From Methanobrevibacter sp. YE315 (lineage in GTDB: Archaea > Methanobacteriota > Methanobacteria > Methanobacteriales > Methanobacteriaceae), in contig NZ_CP010834.1 in NCBI RefSeq assembly GCF_001548675.1, forward strand, positions 1,399,501-1,463,500: a DNA stretch of 64,000 nucleotides. Direction: 5' to 3'. Under the pieces are notes generated by a model. It was not told where the DNA came from and did not search any database. It saw nothing but the letters and a program-made list of their open reading frames with translations. The position numbers and the translations under genes were made by a program. Below are positions 58,501-64,000 of this stretch, one piece after another (within the stretch, counting starts at the first letter, position 1; every line of letters starts with the position of its first letter).

Positions 58501-61500
58501 TTTGGTTGTTTCAAGTTCAACATCACAAATTCTCATGGTCTTAATGTCATTAGATACAAATTGCTCTAGAATTGTCCTGGTTGACTCGAGGAATTTTTCA
58601 ATATAATCTTTAGAATATAATTGATTATTGTATGATACGTTTATATCAATAGCTGTACCATAATTGAACACATTAAGGTCTATTTTATATTCCATTATTC
58701 CATTGCCATCATCAAGTTCATAGTTTTCAAAATCTTTGCCATCAATTTTTAGACTTTCAGAATCGGAACCTTCATCATAGGAATAGAAGAATTCAGGTTT
58801 CAACTGATATTTACCAGCAATCTTTGTATATGGATATATGCTGTTGTTTATTGATTCAATCCATGTTTTGTCAACTGATTTAATGAATTTTTTAATTGTT
58901 TGTTGTCTGTTTTCATGTTTAATAATCAGAGGCAGTGTTTTAACTAAAAATCCTTGGGTATTGAAGTAATTCGGATTGGCTCTTCCGTTGAATATTGTTG
59001 TTATTAGTGTCTCATCGCTGAATGTGAATTTGTTCAGGTTCAATATGATTGCAGACATGAATAGTGAATTGTGCCCGATTGAATTTTCCAGACAGAACTC
59101 ATCAATTTTGTTTATGTCAATCCTTATGGTAGCAGTTTCCTGTTTTCCTTCATCAGGATTTCCATTAAGGTCGGGAGTCAGTACAGTGGAATCGATTTCC
59201 TGTGATAACTTGTTGTCAAAGAATTTTTCGGCTGTTTTATATCTTTTGCTGTTTTGAAGGTCATGTTCAATAAGGCTGAAGACATATCCGTCAACGATTT
59301 CCGGTTCAATGTCTTCATTGTTATAGGCTTTTCCTATTTCTTCAAATAAGAGACCTTGTGATGCTCCGTCTGTGATTATGTGGTGGAAGTCACTGAAGAG
59401 TACGATTTCATCAGAAGTGTCATATATCTTGAATCTGAACATCTGTTCACCATCTAATGGAAATGCTTTTACATCGTTTTTGATGATTTCCTCATCGGTT
59501 ATTGAATCGATTTTAACTATTTCGATTTCATCTATTTCAGCATCATCGTTTCTGTACTGTTTTATGCTTCCATCATCTGATACAATTCTTGCTTTAAGAT
59601 ATGGATGGAATTCAATAACTTTAATGATAGCTTCTTTTAATTTTTCAGCATCAATTTCATCATCGAATCTTGTAACTGATGGCATTGTGTATTTGATTTC
59701 ACCAGGACTTTGCATACACTCATAGTATACACCCAGCTGATTTTCTGTCAATGGGAAGTATTCCATTTCTCTGGACATTTCAACAAAATCATTCAGTTTG
59801 GAAGTGTTATCATCGCTGTCCAGAATCTTTTCCGCTAACTTTTTGATTGTTGGGCTGTTGAATAAAATTGATATGTCAAGGTTCACATTCATTTCCTTGT
59901 AGATTAATGTGTTCAGCTTCATTAATGTCAAGGAGGTGTATCCTATGGCATACAAATCATCGGTCGTACCGAATTCATCGGTCCCGATTAGCTCTGATGC
60001 GATGTCGAACAATTTCTGTTCAGTTTCATTTTCAGGTTTTACGTTTTCAAGCTCTAACTTAGGTTCAGGCAATTTTTTGGTATCTGTTTTACCATTCGGC
60101 AATTGTGGAATTTCATCCAATTGCATGAATACTGTTGGAACCATGTAATATGTTAATCTTTCTTTTAGGAATTCTTTCAGTGAATCGGTATCTATCTCTT
60201 TTTCAGCTGTGAAATATGCGCATAGGTGGTCGTTGTTGTTGATTTCCTTGATTACAACAACGGCATTTTTGATATCTTTGAATTTGTTTATGCTTGATTC
60301 AATTTCACCTATCTCTATTCTCAATCCTCTGAGTTTGATTTGATTGTCGATTCTTCCTTTGATGTCTATGTCTCCGTCAGGAAGTTCTATTGCATAGTCT
60401 CCGCTTCTGTAGTATGGGATATTGTTGATTGTTAGGTATACCTCTTCGGTTTTGTCTGGCATGTTGTAGTATCCTTTACCAACACCGACACCACCAATGT
60501 ACAGTTCACCCATTACTCCTTTAGGCAGAAGCTTTCCATCAATGTCTCTTACTTCAGTTACATAATTTTTAAGGGCTTTTCCGATTGTAATGTTTTCAGG
60601 ATCGGTTATTTCCTTATAGTTGGAAGCTATTGTTGCTTCTGTCGGTCCGTAACTGTTGTAAACTTTAGCATCACAGTATTTCTTAACTCCGTTGAATGCT
60701 TTGGCTGAGAACTGTTCTCCTCCCATGACTATACATTTGGCGCAGTCAATCACTTCACAGAACTCTTCTACTTCAAGATAGGATATTAATCTTGAAGGGG
60801 TGAATTCCATTACTTGCGGTTTGTGTTCTTTGATTAATTTGATTAAATCCACGATGTTTTTGATTTCGGAATCGTTTGCAAATATTATTTTGATGCCATT
60901 TGTGATTCCTGTCAGGATATCTTCAAGGGATGTGTCGAATGCAATTGTTGCAATGCTTAATAGATTGTCATATTCACATTTAGGGTTTGATTCAGCCTGG
61001 TTGCATGCGTTTTTGTGACCAATCATTACTCCTTTTGGATTTCCTGTTGATCCTGATGTGTAAATCATGTATGCAAGATCATCTGGAGTAATGTCAACAT
61101 TAGGGTTTGATGTATTTCTTTCTTCAAGCAGATCATAGATGTCCAGCGCATTGTCTGCTTTTCCATCTGCTGTTATGATGTAATCGGCCTGACTGTTTTC
61201 GTAGATGTATTCAATTCTTTCTTTAGGATATTCCAAGTCAATTGGGATGAATGTGCATCCTGCCTTCATGATACCTATTATGGTCGCTATGAGGTTACTG
61301 TCCCTTGGAAGCATTGCCAGAACATTGCTTTTTGCTTTAACACCTCTATTTATGAGAGCATTGGCTATACGGTTTGCCTTGATGTTAAGTTGCTCATTGG
61401 TTAATGTGGCATCTGTTGCAACAAGTGCAATGCTGTTTGGGTTTGTTTCAACTTGTTTTTCAAAGCGTTTGTGGATAAATGGAGTTTCCACAGTGCTGAA

Positions 61501-64000
61501 TGTAGGTATTTCTTTGGTGGTTTCAAGTTCCACATCACAAATCACCATTTCATTAATGTCATTTTCCATGAATTGGCCTAAAACGAGTTTCATGGAGTTT
61601 ATAAATGTTTTGATGTAGTCTTCTGTATATAATTCGTCATTGTATTGAATTATAAAGTCTATTTGTTCTTCTGAAACATCAACATCGAAGTTTATCTTAT
61701 ATTCTGTTGTATTCAGGTCATCTGCAACCAATTCTCTTTCTTCATAAACTGTTCCATTTATCATGCGAGGTTCTGAATTATAGAACTCCTGATATGTGAA
61801 GAAAAATTCCGGTTTCAATTGATAAGCTTCTGCAATACTTGTGTATGGGTAAATACTGTTAGTCATGCTGTCTTTCCATACTTCATCAACATCATTTATG
61901 AATTCTTTAATTGTCACTTCCCTATTTTCGTTGTTGAATATTAATGGGAGTGTTTTAACCAGGAAACCTTGTGTATCATAGTATTGCGGATTGGATCTTC
62001 CATTGAAAATGGTTGTTATCAGTGTTTTGTCACTGAATGTGTATTTGTTTAAGGTTAATATAAGGCTTGAGAGGAACAATGAGTTTTGACTGAATGAATG
62101 GCGATTACAGAATTCCTTAATTTCATTGGCATCGATTGTTTCAATTACACTTTGCAGTTTGCCTTCATCCGGATTACCGTTAATGTTAGGGGTTAACACT
62201 GTAGATTCGATTTCCTGTGATAGTTTTTCATCGAAGAATTCCTTAGCTTTATCGTAGGCATCACTATTTTTATGCTTATCCTCAAGAAGGCTGTAAACAT
62301 ATCCGTCGACAATTTCAGCATTTGCTTCGTTTCCTTCATAAATATTTGCAATGTCATCAAAGAAATTAATCTGTGATACACCGTCAGTGATTAAGTGGTG
62401 GAAATCAGTAAAGAGCACTATTTCATCAGGTGTCTTATATATTTTGACTCTGAATAACTGTTCACCGTAAAGGGAAAATGCCTTTACATCATTTTCAAGT
62501 ATTTCTTCATCACTTATTGAATCCACTTCAACAATTTCTATTTCATCCATTTCCACATCATCACATCTTTTCTGTTTCAGCTCTCCTTCATCATTGATGA
62601 GAATTCTTGTTTTGAGATATGGATGAGCATCTATTGTTTTGATTACTGCTTCTTTTAATTTTTCCGCATCAACATCACTACCTAATCTCATGGTAGTCGG
62701 CATTGTGTATTTGATTTCCCCAGGACTTTGCATACACTCATAGTATACGCCAATTTGATTATCAGTCAACGGCAGGTAATCCATGCTATTTGCCAATTCA
62801 ATGATTTCAGATAAATCTGAATCCTCATCACTGTCTTCGATTTGTGATGCGAGCTTTCTGATTGTTGGGTCATTGAACAGTACTGAAATGTCTATGTTTA
62901 CACCCATTTCAGCATAGATTAATGAGTTGAATTTCATTAATATTAATGATGTAAATCCGATTGCGTATAAATCATCGGTTACACCGAATTGATCAGTGTT
63001 GATGAGTTCTGCTGCAATTTCAAAGAGTTTTTCTTCCAATTCGTTTTCTGCTTTTACGTTTTCTAAATCCAATTTCGGTTCAGGCAGCGCTTTCACATCA
63101 GTTTTACCGTTTGGTGTTTGAGGCATTTCATCAAGTTGCATGTATGCGGTAGGAATCATATACTTGGTTAATTTATCTTTTAGGAAGTCTTTTAAGCTAC
63201 GGGAGTCAACTTCATCCTCAGCAGTATAATAAGCGCATAAATGGTCGTTGTTGTTGATTTCCTTGATTACGACAACTGCCTGTTTTACTGATGGGTATTT
63301 GTTGATGTTGGATTCGATTTCACCGATTTCTATTCTCAGTCCTCTGAGTTTGATTTGATTGTCTATTCTTCCTTGAATGTCTATTTCACCATTTGGAGTT
63401 TCAATAGCATAGTCTCCGCTTCTGTAGTATGGGATATCGTTGATGGTTAGGAATACCTCTTCTGTTTTATCAGGCATGTTGTAGTATCCTTTACCTACAC
63501 CGACACCACCGATGTACAGTTCACCCATAACTCCTTTAGGCAGGAGTTTTCCATCAATATCACGCACATCAGTAACATAATTGTCCAATGGGAAACCTAC
63601 AGTAATATCATTGCTGTCTGTGACTTCTTTGTTGTTTGATGTGATTGTGGTTTCTGTTGGTCCGTAACTGTTGTATACGACTGCATCGGAGTATTTTTTG
63701 AAGTTTTCATATACTTTGGTTGAGAACTGTTCTCCTCCAAGGAATACGCATTTCAGACAGCTTATTACTTCGCAGAATTCCGGCACTTCAAGATAGGATG
63801 CAAGTCTTGACGGAGTGATTTCTGATACCTCAGGTTTTTCATCATCAATTAATCTTATTAACTCTGGAATGTTTTTGATTTGAGTATCACTTGCCAATAT
63901 CAATTTCAATCCGTTTGAAAGGGAAGTCAGGATATCATCTACTGATACGTCGAATGATATTGTTGCAAGACATAACAAACTTTCATATTGTGATTTAGGG
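49564..64000 (-). CDS. Multimodular non-ribosomal peptide synthetase with terminal reductase, 5'-truncated by window edge
   Basis: At least 4811 residues; the frame is still open at 64000 and the true start is outside the window. Domain order is A1(partial)-PCP1-C2-A2-PCP2-C3-A3-PCP3-C4-A4-PCP4-C5-A5-PCP5-reductase. The A domains carry YTSGSTG(N/K)PKG, YGPTE, GELYIGGVGVGKGYYN, GRIDNQIKLRG and NGKTD motifs. The phosphopantetheine serines are at about 62947, 59932, 56926, 53914 and 50914. Each C domain has an intact HHxITDG or HHLITDG (62380, 59365, 56356, 53347). The C-terminus has LTGVTGFLG and YLNSK (YxxxK), i.e. an NAD(P)H thioester reductase that releases the peptide as aldehyde or alcohol. 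There is no epimerase or thioesterase. The modules repeat about every 3.0 kb with long near-identical stretches. The MATE exporter follows. Confidence 0.95.
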   Translation of the reverse strand, partial: PKSQYESLLCLATISFDVSVDDILTSLSNGLKLILASDTQIKNIPELIRLIDDEKPEVSEITPSRLASYLEVPEFCEVISCLKCVFLGGEQFSTKVYENFKKYSDAVVYNSYGPTETTITSNNKEVTDSNDITVGFPLDNYVTDVRDIDGKLLPKGVMGELYIGGVGVGKGYYNMPDKTEEVFLTINDIPYYRSGDYAIETPNGEIDIQGRIDNQIKLRGLRIEIGEIESNINKYPSVKQAVVVIKEINNNDHLCAYYTAEDEVDSRSLKDFLKDKLTKYMIPTAYMQLDEMPQTPNGKTDVKALPEPKLDLENVKAENELEEKLFEIAAELINTDQFGVTDDLYAIGFTSLILMKFNSLIYAEMGVNIDISVLFNDPTIRKLASQIEDSDEDSDLSEIIELANSMDYLPLTDNQIGVYYECMQSPGEIKYTMPTTMRLGSDVDAEKLKEAVIKTIDAHPYLKTRILINDEGELKQKRCDDVEMDEIEIVEVDSISDEEILENDVKAFSLYGEQLFRVKIYKTPDEIVLFTDFHHLITDGVSQINFFDDIANIYEGNEANAEIVDGYVYSLLEDKHKNSDAYDKAKEFFDEKLSQEIESTVLTPNINGNPDEGKLQSVIETIDANEIKEFCNRHSFSQNSLFLSSLILTLNKYTFSDKTLITTIFNGRSNPQYYDTQGFLVKTLPLIFNNENREVTIKEFINDVDEVWKDSMTNSIYPYTSIAEAYQLKPEFFFTYQEFYNSEPRMINGTVYEERELVADDLNTTEYKINFDVDVSEEQIDFIIQYNDELYTEDYIKTFINSMKLVLGQFMENDINEMVICDVELETTKEIPTFSTVETPFIHKRFEKQVETNPNSIALVATDATLTNEQLNIKANRIANALINRGVKAKSNVLAMLPRDSNLIATIIGIMKAGCTFIPIDLEYPKERIEYIYENSQADYIITADGKADNALDIYDLLEERNTSNPNVDITPDDLAYMIYTSGSTGNPKGVMIGHKNACNQAESNPKCEYDNLLSIATIAFDTSLEDILTGITNGIKIIFANDSEIKNIVDLIKLIKEHKPQVMEFTPSRLISYLEVEEFCEVIDCAKCIVMGGEQFSAKAFNGVKKYCDAKVYNSYGPTEATIASNYKEITDPENITIGKALKNYVTEVRDIDGKLLPKGVMGELYIGGVGVGKGYYNMPDKTEEVYLTINNIPYYRSGDYAIELPDGDIDIKGRIDNQIKLRGLRIEIGEIESSINKFKDIKNAVVVIKEINNNDHLCAYFTAEKEIDTDSLKEFLKERLTYYMVPTVFMQLDEIPQLPNGKTDTKKLPEPKLELENVKPENETEQKLFDIASELIGTDEFGTTDDLYAIGYTSLTLMKLNTLIYKEMNVNLDISILFNSPTIKKLAEKILDSDDNTSKLNDFVEMSREMEYFPLTENQLGVYYECMQSPGEIKYTMPSVTRFDDEIDAEKLKEAIIKVIEFHPYLKARIVSDDGSIKQYRNDDAEIDEIEIVKIDSITDEEIIKNDVKAFPLDGEQMFRFKIYDTSDEIVLFSDFHHIITDGASQGLLFEEIGKAYNNEDIEPEIVDGYVFSLIEHDLQNSKRYKTAEKFFDNKLSQEIDSTVLTPDLNGNPDEGKQETATIRIDINKIDEFCLENSIGHNSLFMSAIILNLNKFTFSDETLITTIFNGRANPNYFNTQGFLVKTLPLIIKHENRQQTIKKFIKSVDKTWIESINNSIYPYTKIAGKYQLKPEFFYSYDEGSDSESLKIDGKDFENYELDDGNGIMEYKIDLNVFNYGTAIDINVSYNNQLYSKDYIEKFLESTRTILEQFVSNDIKTMRICDVELETTKELPTFTPVETPFIHKRFEKQVETKPDEIALISNEEEYTYKELNELSNRVANALIKRGVEPRNNVLVMLPRNSDMIASILGVLKAGCAYIPIDLEYPKERIEYIYENSQADYIISNETHDNFLDIKELLEEENIENPDVEITPDDLAYMIYTSGSTGNPKGVMISHENICNEVGNPKSEYESLLCITTISFDVAMDDIFTALANGIKLIFANDSEIKNIPELTELINKHKPEVADFTPSRLALHLEVPEFCKAISCLKCLFLGGEQFSTKVYENFRKHSDAIVYNSYGPTETTITSNNKEITDVNDITVGYPLYNYVTDVRDIDGKLLPCGVMGELYIGGVGVGKGYYNMPDKTEEVFLTINDIPYYRSGDYAISRPDGEIELLGRIDNQIKLRGLRIEIGEIESNINKFNDIKNAVVVIKEINDNDHLCAYFTAEKEIDKNSLKEFLKERLTYYMVPTVFMQLDEIPQTPNGKTDINALPEPKLVLENIKPENETEQKLFDIASELIETDEFGTTDDLYAIGYTSLTLMKLNTLIYKEMNVNLDISILFNSPTIKKLADEILGSDDNASKLNEFVEMSGKMEYFPLTENQLGVYYECMQSPGEIKYTMPSVTRFDNEIDAEKLKEAVIKVIEAHPYLKTKIVFSDDGSIKQYRNDDAEIDEIEIVKVDSITDEEIIKNDVKAFSLDGEQMFRFKIYDTSDEIILFSDFHHIITDGASQSILFEEIGRAYNLEDIEPEIVDGYVFSLIEHDLQNSEKYETAEKFFDDKLSQEIDSTILTPDLNGNPEEGKQETAGINIDINKIDEFCLENSIGHNSLVMSAIILNLNKFTFSDKTLITTIFNGRADPNYFNTQGFLVKTIPLIIKQENREQTIEEFIKSVDKTWIESINNSIYPYTKIADKYQLKPEFFYSYDEDSDSESLEMSGNDYENYELDDGNGIMEYKIDLSVFKHDTSIEISISYNDQLYSEGYIETFLNSTKTILDQFVTNDINTMRICDVELETTKELPTFTPLETPFIHKRFEKQVELKPDEIALVSNGEEYTYKELNEMSNRVANGLIRRGVEPRHSILIMLPRTSNLIASIIGILKAGCGFIPIDMEYPKERIEYIYENSQADYIISNETYDITLDIKELLEEENIENPDIEISPDDTAYMIYTSGSTGKPKGVMIGHENACNQVEANPKAEYDNLLSIATIAFDTSLEDILTGITNGIKIIFANDSEIKNVVDLTQLIKKEKPQVMEFTPSRLLSYLEVDTFCEVIDCAKCIVMGGEQFSAKAFNGVKEYCDAKVYNSYGPTEATIASNYKEITDPENITIGKALKNYVTEVRDIDGKLLPKGVMGELYIGGVGVGKGYYNMPEKTEEVYLTINDIPYYRSGDYAIELPDGDIDIKGRIDNQIKLRGLRIEIGEIESNINRFPNIKNAVVVIKEINNSEHLCAYFTGEEKIDIKLLKRYLQNKLTKYMVPTVFMQIDEMPQTPNGKTDIKALPEPSLALDFVQPETETEKKIFELVSSLSSAKEFGITDDLYSIGFTSLTLMKLNSLIYNETGVNIEITDLFNNPTIQNLADKIDNNINIQIDVEELIKTAEAMDSFPLTSNQLGIYYECAQTDEIKYTMPSAIRFDSNIDPFKLKQAIIDTIEAHPYLKTRIITTSEGELRQKRCDDVEIEEIEIVEVDSITNREMMDNDIKYIPLDDNQLFRFKIYKTPAETVLFFDIHHIITDGVSIDLLYEDILSLYNGGDINEEIVDGFVYSLIETELSENEVSKEYYKDRFAQGFESTVLTPNINGNPDDGKIKLIYDSINSNFVRLFCQDHSISPNVLFMSATILALNKFTFSDKALITTIFNGRSNSNYFNTQGMLVKTLPIMVGSENRSMMVEDFIKVVDKSWKDALVHSNYPYTKLSEEYHLKPEFFYAYHGAFETDQLEMDGNTYAMEELDGTVATDYKINLDIYDDGENIGIFIEYNDQIYTEDYAKEFLRAIKYILVQFFVNDMDKLRIEDIELATNLMLPEFEEVVNPFLHRRFEAQVDEKPDEIALVATDETLSYDELNKKSNRIANALIKKGVKPRSNILIMLPRNSDLIASIIGVLKAGCAFIPLDLKFPKERIEYIYENSQADYIINVDGLAPNSLSIKELLKESNVENTDIDLTPDDLAYMIYTSGSTGNPKGVMISHENACNQTEANPKCEYSNLLSIATIAFDTSLEDILTGITNGIKIIFANDDEIKSIAELIKLIKREKPEVMEFTPSRLLSYLEFEEFCDVIDCAKCIVMGGEQFSAQAFNGVKKYCDAAIYNSYGPTEATIASNYKEITDPENITIGKALRNYITDVRDIDGKLLPKGVMGELYIGGVGVGKGYYNMPDKTEEVYLKIDGIPYYKSGDYAIELPDGDIDIKGRIDNQIKLRGLRIEIGEIESNISQFPNIRQNIVVIKKIRNNEHLCAYFTADEKIDKDALKAYLSERLTQYMVPTVFMQIDEIPQTPNGKTDVKALPEPKLELTYVPPKNKLEQTICAIYSSILDIEIVGAEDNFFEIGGTSLIASKLIIELLKQDYAVKYDDIFKNQTPRKLASFLSGDENTDDLDIGIIENYDYGEINNLLEKNTFENFAKGKNLELGNVLLTGVTGFLGVHVLYEYIKNEEGTIYCMLRKGQFDSCEERFIDLLNYYFDEDFSDLIGSRIILSEGDITNLDDFKKLENYPIDTIINCAAIVKHYTHDDYIFRVNVDGVINGLEFAEANNITYVQISTTSVLDEYTEDTGLSNVHCDEKTLYWGQDLSNKYLNSKFLSERMVLEKALSGLNTKIIRVGNLMARHSDGVFQRNYDTNAFLNGIKALKNLKATTPAISEEIVELSQIDYVAKAILALARTPKESIVFHAVSDKLIPTRDIIDALNSFGFGIEEVTHEEFRKIYEQNMDENIQGIITADLTIDDFDIEETGENESHESDTGELVKMDLTLDILNTLGFSWPECDEGYLKRFIEYLIEVHYFE
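50800..63060 (-). repeat. Tandem NRPS module repeats with ~3.0-kb period
   Basis: The PCP serine codons are spaced 3015, 3006, 3012 and 3000 bp apart. Blocks around PCP2 (59868-60062) and PCP3 (56862-57056) are almost identical at DNA level, and the flanking A-domain motifs are identical in protein across modules. This suggests repeated module duplication and gene conversion. Confidence 0.8.

Noticed and set aside
50000-63900. Plus-strand open frames across the NRPS
   Set aside because: They recur with the module period and are antisense to conserved NRPS motifs.
63976-63978. TTG as the NRPS start
   Set aside because: It is a leucine codon in the middle of an adenylation domain; the frame stays open to the window edge (PKSQYES... 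as in module 3).
1-64000. CRISPR array, insertion sequence or prophage
   Set aside because: No regularly spaced repeats with unique spacers, no transposase or integrase, and no phage structural genes were seen.

Overview
This is an AT-rich archaeal window, most likely from a gut or rumen Methanobrevibacter (Methanobacteriales). The lineage call rests on archaeal marker genes (egsA for sn-glycerol-1-phosphate lipids, cofC for coenzyme F420, archaeal-type proS, pheT and valS), on several large secreted beta-helix 'adhesin-like' proteins, on GGAGGTGAT-type ribosome binding sites, and on a giant NRPS of a kind known in some Methanobrevibacter. It is inference from gene content, not from a database match.

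Layout. (1) 1-5.6 kb: a sulfur/cysteine island on the minus strand: nifS (cut by the window edge), metY-like O-acetylhomoserine sulfhydrylase, cysS preceded by a tRNA-Cys, a small HTH regulator with two CxxC pairs, cysE and cysK. metY, cysE and cysK all carry TATAAC-N4-GTTATA palindromes upstream. (2) 5.6-7.5 kb: nth and aroA. (3) 7.7-12.6 kb: two overlapping secreted-protein genes; the upstream one appears to start at an ATA codon. (4) 12.6-18.8 kb: hexapeptide acetyltransferase, valS, pheT, a YjbQ-family gene and small membrane proteins, one of only 46 aa. (5) 18.8-23.7 kb: two divergent beta-helix surface proteins. (6) 23.7-29.1 kb: rpiA, UPF0179, egsA, proS, cofC, thiD. (7) 29.1-33.2 kb: an ABC transporter pair and a P1B-type metal ATPase with a small partner protein behind TTTAGG-N4-CCTAAA operators. 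(8) 33.3-40.4 kb: CPBP protease and a redox/stress group (AhpD-like, F420-dependent-oxidoreductase-like, HxlR, flavodoxin-like, nitroreductase, TMEM175-like channel, MBL hydrolase, bacterioferritin-like, MarR). (9) 40.7-44.9 kb: LytS-like sensor without an output domain, SMR transporter, DUF1848, and a beta-helix protein gene broken by one in-frame TGA. (10) 45.2-64 kb: a PP2C/SpoIIE phosphatase, a STAS protein, a MATE exporter with an RsbW-like C-terminal domain, and at least 14.4 kb of a multimodular NRPS ending in a reductase domain and running off the right edge.

How the parts fit. The right end is the most striking part. The NRPS is followed after 12 bp by the MATE exporter, and the phosphatase, STAS and HATPase-like pieces are the three elements of a bacterial partner-switching circuit. 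Archaea lack sigma factors, so here the RsbW-like piece is wired to a transporter. All five adenylation domains have acidic binding pockets resembling Orn/Dab/Lys codes, so the product is predicted to be a basic peptide released reductively as an aldehyde or alcohol. At the left end, the cysteine genes look like one regulon with its own regulator, and a second palindrome type is shared with the metal-pump operon, hinting at joint control of cysteine and metal handling.
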